64,000 nucleotides of DNA from Tilletia caries (GCA_032718865.1 JALUTQ010000027.1:1169311-1233310); one strand, 5' to 3'; positions 32,774 to 44,126 are shown, numbered from the stretch's first letter. The notes: generated by a model from the sequence alone, not told the origin. A program made the numbers and translations.

Positions 32774-34450
32774 GACACAGCAGCACAAAGGAAAACATTG
32801 TAGCTATCGTAGAGCCTGAGCACCTCCCACTTCCGCAAGGGTGTTTGATTATTGTGTTGCAAAGTTCGGTGATGCTGAGGTGGTGTACGATTCAGAGGTT
32901 TTTTTGACAGTGAGCGAGTCAGTTGGATCGGGCGATCGATCGCCTTTCCCAATTTGAATTCTTTCTGGAACTTTCCTTTTCCGTCCTGAAAAAAAAGGCT
33001 GGAGGGGTATGTGGACACAGGGCTGATGCCTACATTCACCACGTCCACAGCACTTAGGCACACAAGCATCAATTACAGAAAGCCAACCAAATTTCGCATC
33101 ATATCCGCAACAGGATCAGCGCAGTCTCCGAGAATCGATGATGGGGAAGCGCGAGTTTTAGCCGGAATCGTGCTAGTCGAGACCGGCTATACTTACAAGG
33201 CAGCAGCTCGGCTTACTGGAGCAGCTAAGGAGACGATCCGCCGCCGCCGCACTGGCATTCAATCTACTAGGAGCAGCATGGGTAATCACGGGCTCCAGCG
33301 CCTCACCGACGCGGAGGAAACTGCGCTTGTGAACTTCATCCTTCAGATGGAGACCTTTGGGTTCCCTCTCCGTCGTGTCGACGTCGAGCAGTCAGCAATG
33401 GGACTCATTTCAGCTCGCTGGTTCGACGATGCTCCCCCCCTTCCCCTCGGAGAGAAGTGGTTTCCCCGGTTCATCGAGCGTCAGTCCCCGCTCAGTTTCC
33501 GCACTAAGAGTCTCTCTCGCGCGAGCGCACTAAGGGTTTGTCCCGAAACAATGCGGCTCACTTCTATGGCCTGGTAAGTGCGCCGCTTGAGCTTCTGTTT
33601 TTGTATTCCGCGGCTATACTGATAAATTGCTGTCCTCTTGTGCTACCAACAGTTGTCTCAGATTATTCGAGACTACAACCTCACCGCTTCCCGGATTTTC
33701 TCTATGGACGAGACTGGGGTTCAATACGGTGTCTGCAGCAAGAAATTCAAGTTTGCTGGGTCTTCCAAGTCTCGCAAGGAGATCGTCACTGCGAAACAGG
33801 GTACGTATGAATACAACCTCATTGTGTCTCCCTCCTCCTCTTCGCCCTGATGCCATGGTGTCATGGCAGCTGTGGGACTCAGGACTCAGCGAGGGGAATA
33901 GGATCTTAGGCTGGGGAAACTCAATAGACCAGTGTTCACTGACTACTTTGTTTCATGTTGTTCACAGACGGGTCTCAGGAGTTAACGACCATCATCGAGG
34001 CTATTTGTGCCGATGGTAGCGCGTTGCCTCCGGCCTACATTTTCAAAGGGAACCGATGGACATTACCCTCGCCCTCGATGCCCAGACGAAGGGTTCTGTC
34101 ATTACGGCGAGCGAGACCGGTTGGACCAATGTTCTCATTATCCAGCGCTGGTTCGAGAAGGTGTTTGTCCCCTACAGCGAGGCACAGTGTGGAAGGGAAC
34201 TCATAGGTTGCTGATCATGGTGAGAGTCCAGACTCCAGACTTTAGACCGCTTTAATCACAGTGACTCGCAAAACCGTCCCAATAATCACAACAATCTGAC
34301 ATTCACCATCTGTTCTCTCCAATCTATAAAACAACCACAGCTGAAATACATATGGCTAAAAGGACAGCGTAACCACATTCCATGGTTAAAGTCCGAGCAC
34401 GATTTGATGGCTTGGTCATGAAAACGTTATGGGTTAGATTGCCAGAGGCA

Positions 34451-35680
34451 TTGGGCCAGTTTTGCAGGGTGGGGATTAGGCTTTACAGAGCCGCTGATGT
34501 CAATATTTGGTATTGCCGCCTTTGGCTTGAACCACAGCTGCGCATCGCCTAGGCATGCTCTGTATCAATTTCTGTCCCTCTGTTGCTGTCAGTTGGTCCT
34601 ATTCCTTTTGCACTCTGTCCCACAGCTCCGTAGCGCCTTTTGGGTCAGTTTCGTATCGAGCAAGCCGCCGTTTCAGCGCCAACCAAAAGTGTTCGATAGG
34701 GTTGAGGTCGGGGCTATTCGCGGGCCATGTGATAGGCTTGAAGTTGTGGCGGTCGAACCAGTTTTTCGTCCATTTTGACGTGTGCTTGGGATCGTTGTCT
34801 TGCTGAAACAGCAGCTTATCGCGGTCTGGGTTGCCGGGGGTGATTGCTAGGGCGTCGAGAAAGGGTAGAAGCTTTCGGTCTAGGATCTCTGTGTATTGCT
34901 TAGAGTCCATACGACCTTTAACAAGCTCTATTCTACCGGGTCCGCTCCAAGTCATGCACCCCCAGACCATGACGTTGCCCCCACCGAACTTGACCTTGCC
35001 ATTGATCCTTCCTTGCGGCAGACCAGTGTTTCCCGCTGCTCCAGCAGCCAGACCCAGTGTCGCCCATCACTACCGAGCCGATTGACCTTGGTTTCGTCGG
35101 AACATACGACCCTAGCCCAGTCGTCGACGGTCCATTCCAGATGTTCGAGTGCAAACTTGAGTCGGGTCGCCTTGTGTTTGCGGGTGAGCAACGGTCTGTT
35201 GACTTTGACGACGGCAGTGAAACCCTGCCTGCGTAGCGTCCGTCGGGCAGTGTCCACGTGTACCGACGGGCCCCCGTTGGCCGATAGCTCCCGCAGCGCT
35301 TGGCGTGCAGAATCAGCCTTTTGAGTCCTAATTGTTCGGGTGATGATGGGCGTGTCTCGCTTGCTGAGCTTCGGCGGGCGGCCGCCGGCCTTGGGGGGCG
35401 GGAGACCTTCGAGCCCATCCCTAATTAGGTTCACAGACGATTTTCCGATGCCACATTGGCTGGCTATGTGCCGGCTAGATCTACCCTTATGCAATTCCGC
35501 CTTCACGGTGGCCCGAAAAGCAGGAGACAGCCTTTTCATTATGAACGTACAAATCTGTAAACGTAGACATGTTTGTTCAGCAAATAGACAGCCAGCGCAG
35601 CTGTTTTGCCGCACTCACCAAGTGTATATCCAGGGTCCAGGGCTGTAGGGGAAGGGTGATAGCAAAACTGGCCCAATGGC
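34451..35680 (-). mobile_element. Tc1-like element inside the Pogo-B intron
   Basis: Inverted ends contain CATTGGGCCAGTTTTGC (about 34451-34467 and 35662-35678). No TA pair is evident immediately outside, so exact ends are uncertain. It carries one transposase gene on minus. Confidence 0.75.
34500..35539 (-). pseudogene. Tc1/mariner-type (DD34E) transposase, broken
   Basis: Starts at the ATG at 35539 (MKRLSPAFRATVKAEL). Two HTH segments follow (HIASQCGIGKSSVNLIRDG; a GGRPPKLS linker between them), then VVCSDETKVNRLGSDGR (first Asp), FQQDNDPKHTSK (second Asp) and WPANSPDLNPIEHFW (third acidic residue, Glu). A one-base frameshift lies near 34990 and a TAG replaces Trp near 34602 (QKE-stop-DQL). 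The last codons (GGNTKY, TGA at 34500-34502) are recognisable. Length before decay would be near the usual 340 residues. Confidence 0.92.
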
Positions 35681-36659
35681 CTTTTTTCTTAAGACAGCTG
35701 GTGCTCGCCCACCAGCGGGGCTTTCCCGCGGAATTGCAGGCTTGAGAAGATGCTAGATTGTTCTAGAACTGCTGAAATAATGAGGTCACGTTGTTTCGCA
35801 TTTCTGTGGTTTTCGAGAGCTACATGTGGACTGTGAGAAAACAGCGGGCCGGTTTTGCGGGTCACTGTAGGGATCTTTCGCAATATGCCGTTGGTGCCAG
35901 AAATGCATTGTTTAGTCATCTCGTAATCATGCCACGCTACGGGCCTGATCATCTTTCGCACCAGGTCGGGCCAGACCCAGACCAGATCAGCATAGATAAG
36001 ATAAGCACAGCAAAATTTTCTGCCAAGTGACCAAGGCGCACCAGGCCCCTTTCCGTCCACAACCACCACCAGCTTCCCATCCTTTCTTGAGTGAGTATTT
36101 CGCTTCGTCGGTCTTCATCACTGTTCATACACTGACATTCTCTTTGCTACTAATCTGCTTTAGATCAATCGTCCTCCGCGCCTGGCTGCTCCTGCCCTGC
36201 CCTTGCTGGTCCGCTGTCCCTGCTTGGAATCCCGTGCCTGTGTCTCGTGAGTATCTCTCTCTGCTACTCTCTTCTTCCCGTTGCTGACTGATATCCCTTG
36301 CCCTCCGCCTTCCGCGTACAGATCCTACATCATTGCTTCTCTCTTTGCCGTCCGCGCCCGTGCCCATGTCGTTGCCGCGCGCTTGTGCCAGCCCCATCAT
36401 CATCGCGACTTTCGCCCCCATCATCATCGCCGCTATACGACACGGGCACTGGCCACCCGCATCTTTCACAACACCACGCTGCGTAATATATCCGACATAA
36501 TATCAAATCTTAGTTGCGCAGCAAAGACCTGGTGTGTGGTGAGAGAGAGTCATGGATTCGGTCACGAGCGTGTCAATAATCCCTAGTACCTATTTGTTGA
36601 CACGTATGATTGCCTTCGTCATATAGGTACATAACACAATACACAACAGCATGCAATCA

Positions 36660-37691
36660 CTCTCTCTCTCGTCACTATCGCTGCTGCTGCTATTGTCGGC
36701 AACCCCCCTCGTAGCTCGTTCGCGCCTCTCAGTCCACGCCCGACGCTATCGGACATACTGCAATACTCAGATTTCCAATCCTTTTTTCGCTTGGCGCCGG
36801 CGGAATACACACAAATTCACACTGCACTTCGAATGCCTGAGACGATAGAGACCTCCTCCCGCGACGTGATCACCTCAGAGATTGCGCTCTTGATCTTGCT
36901 GGGCTTTCTCGGCGGTGCTCGCTTGCCAACTCTCTCCCGCGCGTCTGGACGATCGGAATCGGCATGCTCGCGCATCTACACTGCTATTGCCAACGAAATA
37001 TATACAACATGGTCTCATCTCCTGGACATTCGTCGCGCCCATGGCTCTCTTCTGCGTCCGCGTCAGCTCCGTCGGACCGTCGCTACGCAAACTCGATCGC
37101 GGCTCAACAGTGTCCGCTCGAGAATTTATGGGGGTTCATCGACGGCACTGTGCGGGCCACTGCTCGCCCCATGCGAAATCAAAAGGAATACTATAGCGGG
37201 CACAAGCGTCACCATGGTCACAAATACCAGGTGGTCATCACGCCTGATGGGATGATGTGGATCTTTGGGCCAGTGGCAGCGCGAAGGAACGATTCTTTCG
37301 TGCTACAGGACACTGAAGGCAGCGAGCTGCACCAGTGGCTAGATGAGCACTCAAGGGACGAGAACGGAAAGGACCTCCTCATCTTTGGCGATAAGGGCTA
37401 TGCCGCGCATGGACACCTGGTGGTCCCACACAAGGAACTGTTCCTCACGCCCGCCCAAGACCAATTCAACCTGCGGCTCTCCAGAGTCCGCATTGCCGTC
37501 GAGTGGGCTATCGGCGGCGTGACCACTCTCTTCCCGCGTCTCGACGTCAAGCGCGCGCAGCGCATGCTCCACAGCGATCTACCATCGCGGTGCTGCTGCG
37601 GAACGCCCTGTCCTGCGTCTCTTCGAACCAAAGGAGTCAGACCTTTCAATGTCCAACTCCAACCCTGGAAGAATACTTTGTACCTCAGTAG
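36660..37691 (+). pseudogene. PIF/Harbinger transposase (DDE_4), frameshifted
   Basis: Readable from TLSDILQYSDFQSFFRLAPA (about 36745), through VITSEIALLILLGFLGGARL and SRIYTAIANEIYTTW in one frame, to NLWGFIDGTVRATARP (first Asp), YYSGHKRHHGHKYQVVITPD, GPVAARRNDSFVL, DLLIFGDKGYA (second Asp) and RVRIAVEWAIGGV (Glu) in the next. The end, IAVLLRNALSCVSS...LEEYFVPQ to 37691, lies in a third frame. At least two frameshifts (about 37060 and 37580) are needed to connect them, so it is not active here. Confidence 0.88.
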
Positions 37692-37806
37692 TGCCATTGA
37701 ATCTCAAATATGCCCATGCTCATAGCATTCCAGTCCCCACACAACAACGAAAGAAGTGACTGATAGATGTATTCAAATGCACAATGCACATACAGACCAA
37801 GACCTC

Positions 37807-39177
37807 CTACTCGAGCCTCTCCTTCAGAAACGCAAAGAGATCGTCAATCTTACTCTCCACAGCAACCACTTGCGCATCTCTCTGTGCCTCCTGGCCTGCC
37901 TGCGCCTCTTGCAGATCCAGCCTCCGGTCCTCGCGAGTGAGCAGGTCCTTGTGCTTCCGCTGCTCGAGCTCGCGCGCGCGCTCGGCCTGGCGGAGCAATT
38001 TCTCGTGGTGTTGCTGCTGCTGCTTGAGGGTCTCCGCCGCCGCCTCCAGCTGCCGGGAGCCCATGCTCTCGACAGCGCTGGTAAGCTCCGAGCTGGCGCC
38101 GTTCGCGCGGCTTGTGCGGAGACGCTTGGTCGTCTTGCGGCCGTCGGACGTGGCCGTGAGCGGGTCGTCCTCCGTGCTCGTGTCGCGCTCGCGGGCGGCG
38201 CCGGAGGCGCCCTCGACGTTGGAGGGCTCGTCCGACTTGGCTGTGGCCTTGTCCCGTGCGTCGAGTGCCTTGGCCTTGTCGGGGTTCTTGGCCTTCTTTT
38301 TCGCTTCCTGCTTCACCGCCTCATCTCGCACGCTCTGTTCCCACTGCTCCTTCAAATGTTGACACGCTTTCATTATCTGAGGCTCGTCCTCCTTCGGGCC
38401 ACTCGCGATCTCTGACGCGCTCTGACCCGCTCGGATCGCCTGATAGAGACTTCGGCGCCACTTTGTGTCGCACGCCTCCACGGTGCGGACCGGGAACCGC
38501 CCGTTCTTGCGGAGATTGAGTTCGTTCCATTTGTTGAGCTCCTTGACCGCGTCCAGCCACGATTGACTACGCTGGTCCGCAGTCCGTGTCGGGTTGAAAA
38601 CGTCGTGGGAGAACATGGCGACCAGCAGCGCTCTCAGTTCCGGTCCATTCCACTGCAGCGAGCCTTGTTGACGACCGGCCTTCTTTTCTTCGTTCTCCGC
38701 GGCCTTGTCTGCATCTATGAAGACCTTGTCCACGATGCTGGCCTGCGTTGGAACTTCTTCTTCCTCATCCTCGATCGTTGTATTGCCGGCGTTTGCTTCT
38801 GCAGTAGCAACCAAGTCTTCTTCGTCACGCCGCCGAGCAATGCTGCGAGCCGAAAGCTGCCTGTCAGGAGTGGTAGAGCGCGAGGCTCCGGGAGACTGCG
38901 AATGAGGAAGAGGGGAGTCTGATTGCGCAGCTGCTGAGGCCGAGAAGAAAGGCGCAGGAGGCGGAATTCCTAGTGGATTGGCGCCATCGTCAGAGGACAT
39001 TGATGGGATCGACATGGCCGGAGGATCTAATGTAGGAAAGGGACAGAAAGGAAGAGGAAGCCTGCGCCGAGCAGGGTGGTGAGATGAGATGAGCTGGCGA
39101 TGATCACTCTTGATCACAGTCATTTCCTTGGTAAATAAAATTCTCGTTTGATTTATCCCTGCCGTAAAGGGCGGCAT
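37807..39177 (-). CDS. Myb/SANT-like Harbinger accessory protein
   Basis: A single open frame of 456 codons from the ATG at 39177; the MSIPSM start at 39015 is an attractive alternative. The N-terminal part is low-complexity and acidic (DEEEEVPTQAS). A Myb/SANT-like segment (WNGPELRALLVAMFSHDVFNP..., VRTVEACDTKWRRSL) occupies roughly residues 170-250, followed by a charged region and a C-terminal coiled coil (LEAAAETLKQQQQHHEKLLRQAERAREL). In PIF/Harbinger elements the Myb-like protein helps nuclear import and DNA binding of the transposase. It is convergent with the transposase, 115 bp apart. Unlike its partner, the frame is intact. Confidence 0.85.
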   Translation of the reverse strand: MPPFTAGINQTRILFTKEMTVIKSDHRQLISSHHPARRRLPLPFCPFPTLDPPAMSIPSMSSDDGANPLGIPPPAPFFSASAAAQSDSPLPHSQSPGASRSTTPDRQLSARSIARRRDEEDLVATAEANAGNTTIEDEEEEVPTQASIVDKVFIDADKAAENEEKKAGRQQGSLQWNGPELRALLVAMFSHDVFNPTRTADQRSQSWLDAVKELNKWNELNLRKNGRFPVRTVEACDTKWRRSLYQAIRAGQSASEIASGPKEDEPQIMKACQHLKEQWEQSVRDEAVKQEAKKKAKNPDKAKALDARDKATAKSDEPSNVEGASGAARERDTSTEDDPLTATSDGRKTTKRLRTSRANGASSELTSAVESMGSRQLEAAAETLKQQQQHHEKLLRQAERARELEQRKHKDLLTREDRRLDLQEAQAGQEAQRDAQVVAVESKIDDLFAFLKERLE

Positions 39178-39239
39178 GAAGGTTTCTCATCAAGCCGCGT
39201 CATTCGAGGGCGGCAAGGCAAATCTGGGTTTCGGACAGT

Positions 39240-39999
39240 TAAGGATGAGCCCGGAGCGCCCCAGAGTGCTCCGTACTCCCGGTCCCATGCTCCGGGGCGC
39301 TCCGCTGACTTTCTGTAGTGCTCCGTGCTCCGTCTCTTTTCAGAGTTACACCAGCATCGTACTCCGTACTCCGTCACGATGAGGAGCACCAGTGAAAACT
39401 TACTCCGTGCTCCGTCAAATAATGTAGTGTTTCAGAAAGTCTACTCCGTACTCCGTAGCTACGGAGCCCGGATAATCCGGGGGAGCTCCGTACTCCGGGA
39501 GATGATCTGACAAATCTCAAAATATGGTGCGATTTCAGAAATGTGTATGCTCATGATCAAGCTTGTAGCAGCTGTGCTTAAGAGAACAGGCTAAGGGCGC
39601 TTGAAGAGTTGTTTTGGTCAGATTTAGACTGCGAGATGAGATTTGTGAAAATGAATTTTGAAATTTGACCCCCAAAATACCCATGTTTATAGCAAAATAC
39701 TTTCCTTATGAGAAAAATGTGGAGGTCCCGGAGCGCCCCGGACTCCGGGGGTAACTCCGTACTCCGTCACATTTCGCAGGTATTTACTCCGTACTCCGGG
39801 AAATTTCTGCAACGCCAAGAGGTCAGCTCCGTACTCCGGGGAATTTCCTACAATGCTCAAGAGTCAGCTCCGTACTCCGGCAACGGTGAGATAAACTCCC
39901 GATTCTCACTCCGTACTCCCGGCTCCCCCGGAGTGCGGCCCCGGATAACCGGGGCGCTCCGGCAAAGCCGCTCCGGGGCTTACTCCGTGCTCATCCTTA
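39240..39999 (-). mobile_element. CGGAGTACGGAG MITE, copy d
   Basis: Starts TAAGGATGAGCCCGGAG and ends GTGCTCATCCTTA, close to copies b and c. Flanks CGGACAGT and CTTTCGGT do not form a clean 8-bp repeat, though TTTCGG occurs on both sides. It is inserted within the Harbinger element just upstream of the Myb-like gene. Confidence 0.9.
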
Positions 40000-41710
40000 C
40001 TTTCGGTTCATCCCGCCAGGTTCGCGGCTTATTATGCCCTGCGGCATATTGCGAAAGATCCCTATTATGTATGAGCACGCACTAGGCCGCTAGCCAGTAG
40101 CCTATAGGGACCTACCTGTTAGGGGCGGGGAGCGGTGCTCTAAAGTGCCTAATTGCTGACGCTCTGGCTTTCTAAACCTGCAGGATGGCCATGCATCTCA
40201 TTTCACGCTCGACATGCTCAAGCTCGAAAACAAGAACAACGTTCACATCTTGTCCCTGCCTGCTCACAGCACCCACGGCATGGCCCCACTCGATCGCACC
40301 TGCTTTGCCCCTTTGAAGGTGGCTTGGGCGGATTGTCAGCGAATTGAGTTCTTTTTGAATGGTAGGACCCGTCGGGAAGATGTGGTGAGGTTAGTGCACT
40401 GAGAGGATAGAAGAAAGTTGGGGTACAATACAGGTGGCTTTCGGCACTAATCGCTAATAACATCATTGTCCCTTTATCTGTTTGTTCTATGCAGGCTCTA
40501 CGAAACCGCGCGGAAGAAGGCGATGACCCCGACCAAACCATCGCCGGATACGCCGCCACAGGCATTTGACCACTCACTGGCCTCGCAGCAATTCCCGAGG
40601 CGATGTTCGCCAAAACGGCTCTCAGCAATTGGAGGAATGCATTGCTAAGATGGAGCAGGACAGGAAGGAGAAAGAAGACAGGGCGGCGCGCTTGGAAGTT
40701 GAAACAGGGTCGCGTGGAGAGGGTTCAGAGGAAGGAGGCAAAGGAGAAGGAGGAAGAGGAGAGGAGGAAGATGCGCGAGCAGCAGAAGGTGGCTCGATTG
40801 GCGAAGAAGCTGGAAGAGGAGAGGGCAAAGAAGGCGAGGAAGGAGCTCGCACTCAAGCGTGAGGCAGAAAAGGAGGCGGTGGAGGCCAATAAACCGCCGA
40901 AAAGGTCCCGCAAAAGCACCTCCACAATCTCTGAATCGCACACTGCCGATTCGAACAACACCCCCTCAGACTCCCCTAGCACCTCCGTCTTGTAACCCAC
41001 ACAGCTCCTCAACCAGTAGACCAATCCACCTCAAAACACCAGCTGCTTTTCCTTCTTCGATAACAATTCAAATCCTTTCTTGACTTGAACATGGACTGAT
41101 TAGTAGGACTTGGCGTGGTTGGTGTTCGAAGTCGATGTACAATTTTTTTCCAATGAATGCTCAAATCTCAGACCGACCTTCACCTGCTTCCAGCACCATA
41201 GCACTGCCGTTAGCAAGTAAACCACACCTCAAATTGACATGGGAAGGTCACTGTGGGCTAGAGACTAAGACCCATGTCTTTGTAGTATCTATTGTTGTAT
41301 TGTGTGGAAGTGGTCGTGCTTGACCCACTGACTGACGGACGACCCACACACTGTCCGGTCTCTGTAAGATCGATGTCCAGCGCTTGCCAAACAAGAAGCT
41401 TACGGAGCTGCAAGAGAAGGCATCGCTGGAGTACATAGCAGTTTTGGACCGTCTCGAAATCTCAGCAAGAATGTCCCTAGTTCAGACGTCTACAAATCAG
41501 CTGCTTCGCAATGCGCATCGGGACAGCAATACAGTGCCGCCCGTTGTAGGCAAGAATTGGGTCCAGAACTTCATGAAACGTTATCCACAGGTACACAGGA
41601 TCAAACAGAAGCCGCGGGAGACCTCCAGGATGACTCAGAATTGTGAAAATCTCTCCTGGTGGTTCAAGAAATTGGAGAGGCGTCGTCAAGAAGCAGGGCA
41701 TCCTCCCTAA

Positions 41711-42350
41711 AGAAATAGGTCCACCCGGCCTACACTTCGGGTGTACTTTCTCGGGCACACCATTGCCTCTGTGGCATGACGAAGACGTCAGGAAAAGAGG
41801 AGAAATGAGTTAGCGCATAGGAACATGTGGAAATGATTATTTCACGAAAATCTCTTGCATTGAGTCATACCGGCGAAAAGCTTAGAAGTTAGAAGTTTTC
41901 AATGATTCAATATTTGCGTTCATCGATTCTTGGGTTTGTCTCTCTGCGTCTAGAAAATTTGCGGCCGCGGTACAATGTACTATAGTAGTATTATAATACT
42001 TAAGTCCTTCCTTCTCAAACGCATTCCAGGCAACGAAAATATATTTTAGTAGGGCTATACTAGTGCTATAGTAATAGTATATGCACATTATAGTGCTACT
42101 ATACACTATCGTACAAGTATAGTATAATTGGCAGGTAGTATAGTATGCTGATGAGTATATGTATACTATAGTGATAATTTTACTATCATAGAAGTATAGT
42201 ATAATTTTCAGAGAGTATAATATACTATAGGTATGCTATAGTACTTTGAGACGACGTGCTGGGGTCTCGGACTAAAATTGGTACTATAGTATACTATAAC
42301 CTCCGCCAGATTTTAGAAATAGTATCTAGTATGTTTTCCAAAAAATATTC
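41711..42350. repeat. AT-rich TACTATAGTA repeat region
   Basis: After the Pogo-A remnant, 41960-42310 is dense in ACTATAGT, GTATAGTATAATT and TATACTATAG motifs in both orientations. It resembles subterminal sequence of an unidentified DNA transposon. Related to 28100-28230. Confidence 0.6.
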
Positions 42351-42640
42351 CCGGGACCCGATCCATCGAAATCGATGGTATTCCTGAATTTTTCGGGCTT
42401 TGGATTTTTGATTTTTTGATTTTTTGATTTTTACTTTTCCTACCTTCCGCGGGACTGAGCCTGCTCACGCGATTGAGTCGCGCTTCGCGTATCTTAAGCG
42501 CTTTGCGACTCTCTCTCTCTCTCGCTCGCGATATACACACGAATAGGGCTAGTGCCAATGCTCACACGCTCTTATCACTTGAGCACCTCTTAAAGTTGTG
42601 GCGTCGCGTCGATGCGCGCCGCTTTGCTGCCCCTCGGCTT

Positions 42641-42657
42641 CTGTCTGTCTGTCTGAC

Positions 42658-42689
<32 letters not shown>

Positions 42690-42690
42690 A
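42641..42690. repeat. CTGT tetranucleotide microsatellite
   Basis: About twelve tandem CTGT units with one interruption (CTGACTGT). Confidence 0.95.
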
Positions 42691-43742
42691 CCCGGTACGA
42701 TTCTACGTTCACAGGCTACGTAGCTTCTATACATTTAGTTCAATACACAATGCATGCAAGCTGTAAGACGTGATCGCAGTTGTGGTGATAGGGTATTAGA
42801 ATCAGGGGAACAAAAGTAAGAAGGAAGACAAGAGAAGAGAAGAGAAGGAAAAGAGAAAATACAGTGGAGCATATGACATCCTCAATGATGAGTACGCGTT
42901 CTCTGGACTCAGCGAGATGGCTGTGTCCTTCTTTTAGTAGGAGTCGAGAGGCTCAGGGTGTCGATGGATGCCGAAGTGAGAATCGCGCTGCTATTAGCAC
43001 TTGCGGGCTCTACTCTCTAGGTCTTGTCCGTGCACCTGCTTCGGTGATGACGGTGGGGATGGTAGAAGATGGTTTCGATATAGTGTCTCGATTCAAGCGC
43101 CCGGGTCGGGCGACGAGCGGCTGGTCGGATCTCCATCGTAACGAAGGAAGTTGCTGATAGCATTCATCCTGGTAGCGTCAGCATTGTTGGGCTCTTGCTG
43201 TTCATGTTCAGCCGTGCCGACCGATGCCCCAACCCTGCGAAAGGATGGTGATCAGGGTGAGTTTCGATCGGGAAGCTGGCACCAATGGATGAGAATGAAC
43301 ACACCAGATCGTGGAATGATGGTTGGAGTGCTATTACCGCATTGATCAAAGAGGATTCTTTCAGTACCTTGACCAGTATGGACCAGAGCTTGTCGCGCTC
43401 TCCCCGCTCAGGTGGCTGAAGTCGATTTGGATAAGATCTGATGTTCTTGTTGATGCACCTGATACTAAGCTCCGAAAGCGTGTCAAGGGCTTCGATAAAG
43501 CGAGCTCTGTTTCCAAACCAGGTCTGGCCTGGAGCAGATTTTGGTCATGATCGCGTTGAGGCAGTCCTGCAGCAAGCTGTGGCGCAGTTCGATCGTGCGG
43601 TTGCCCAACACTTCCAACGACGTGGAAGACATCAAGACGGTACTGTCCTCGAAGTTCGATCGCGTCGGATCAGGATCGCATTGTATGCTATTAGCAGGTG
43701 TCTCTCTTCTCCACCACACGACCATCTGCATCACAATTCACA
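42691..43742. other. No recognised gene
   Basis: Coding-like texture appears in short pieces around 43300-43720 on both strands, but no domain or consistent exon chain could be recognised. It may include the upstream exons of the fragment at 43743. Confidence 0.4.
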
Positions 43743-44126
43743 ATGGCAAGAGGAAACAAAGTTCCACCCCGCTCTGGACCCTACGTGGTGGCCGAGGAGC
43801 GCCTCCAGCGCCTCCTTAAAGCCCGCGAACAACACGGCAACCACAACCGGAACAACCTCCGCGCGACGAGGAGCCGACAAGTCCATATGAACGAGTATCA
43901 TATCGGCAGCTCGTTCCAAGGATTGACTGGCCCTATATCTGACATGAGCTTGCTATTGCAGCGGGCTAGGAAGGCGGACGTGCTCCAATTGGAGCTGCTG
44001 GAAGAGCGCAGAAAGGCTCAGAAGTTGAAGGAGCAAGTCTCTCCCCTCTCCCCTCCCCCCTCCCTCCTTCTTCTATTGAACTAGTCACTTCTTCTCACTT
44101 ACAGCCGTTTGTGGCGAAGGAAAATG
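43743..44126 (+). pseudogene. Small coiled-coil gene fragment
   Basis: ATG at 43743 (MARGNKVPPRSGPYVVAEER) opens a frame with a basic N-terminus and a heptad-like end (LLLQRARKADVLQLELLEER...KLKEQ). A plausible intron (44037-44104, GTCTCT...CTTACAG, pyrimidine-rich) is followed by PFVAKEN before the GC-rich inverted-repeat element at 44127 cuts it. Family not recognised. Together with neighbouring insertions it looks like a truncated gene. Confidence 0.4.

Larger units (their letters stand above)
35868..40064 (+). mobile_element. PIF/Harbinger two-gene element
   Basis: A 23-bp inverted pair starting TAGGGATCTTTCGCAATATG is found at 35868-35890 and 40042-40064. Inside are a DDE_4-type transposase on plus and a convergent Myb/SANT-like gene on minus, the standard pair of PIF/Harbinger elements. 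A GC-rich MITE (39240-39999) lies near its right end. A 3-bp TWA duplication is not clear. Confidence 0.78.
33011..40995 (+). pseudogene. Pogo-B transposase with a 6-kb TE-filled intron
   Basis: Exon 1 from about 33011 carries a CENP-B-type HTH region (YTYKAAARLTGAAKETIRRR; LTDAEETALVNFILQMETFG; PLGEKWFPRFIERQ). It ends at a GTAAGT donor near 33574 (true frame AAHFYGL). After an intron come LSQIIRDYNLTASRIFSMDE (first Asp), a second intron (donor about 33799, acceptor near 33966), then TTIIEAICADGSALPPAYIF and ASETGWTNVLIIQRWFEKVF. A donor at 34220 after RLLIM pairs with the acceptor CTGCAG at 40183, giving DGHASHFTLDMLKLENKNN (second Asp) and PLDRTCFAPLK (third). Frameshifts near 33520, 34050 and 34180, and a TGA in place of Trp in the GIxPLTGL motif near 40567, break it. 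The basic, K/E-rich tail ends at 40995. Confidence 0.85.
32080..41364 (+). mobile_element. Pogo-B, pogo-like element enlarged to 9.3 kb by insertions
   Basis: The left end CAGAGACCGGTCAGTGTGTG and the right end (inverse of CAGAGACCGGACAGTGTGTG) are flanked by TA at 32078-32079 and 41365-41366. The insertion interrupts the Pogo-A frame exactly. Own sequence is about 2.7 kb; the rest is a MITE (32169-32773) and a 6-kb intron full of other elements. The MITE at 2510-3268 is a derivative of this family. Confidence 0.9.
29722..41710 (+). mobile_element. Pogo-A, old pogo/Fot1-like element, host of nested insertions
   Basis: A left-end-like sequence at 29722 (CTCGAGCCCAATGGTTG, then a GCCCTCTC...GAGAGGGC hairpin) is a diverged version of the Pogo-C end. 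Its transposase begins at 31968 and continues at 41367 after removal of Pogo-B. Pogo-C sits at 29901-31940 in the leader region. The right end is not found, so the element is truncated or too diverged beyond about 41750. Confidence 0.7.
31968..41710 (+). pseudogene. Pogo-A transposase, N-terminal part split by Pogo-B
   Basis: Exonic pieces 31968-32079 (MKYKGDEDLILDAVGEAQAI...LSALARKY) and 41367-41710 (KIDVQRLPNKKLTELQEKAS...WVQNFMKRYPQVHRIKQ) join in frame when one TA is removed. They align end to end with the first 165 residues or so of the Pogo-C transposase: psq HTH, then CENP-B HTH. The frame ends at a TAA at 41708-41710, and the following bases continue in another frame (ILPKEIG), so a frameshift is present. 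The DDE domain is not recovered. Confidence 0.88.

Noticed and set aside
40566..40862. Acidic E/G-rich frame as a separate gene
   Set aside because: It is an alternative frame over the K/E-rich tail of the Pogo-B transposase, caused by GA-rich sequence.
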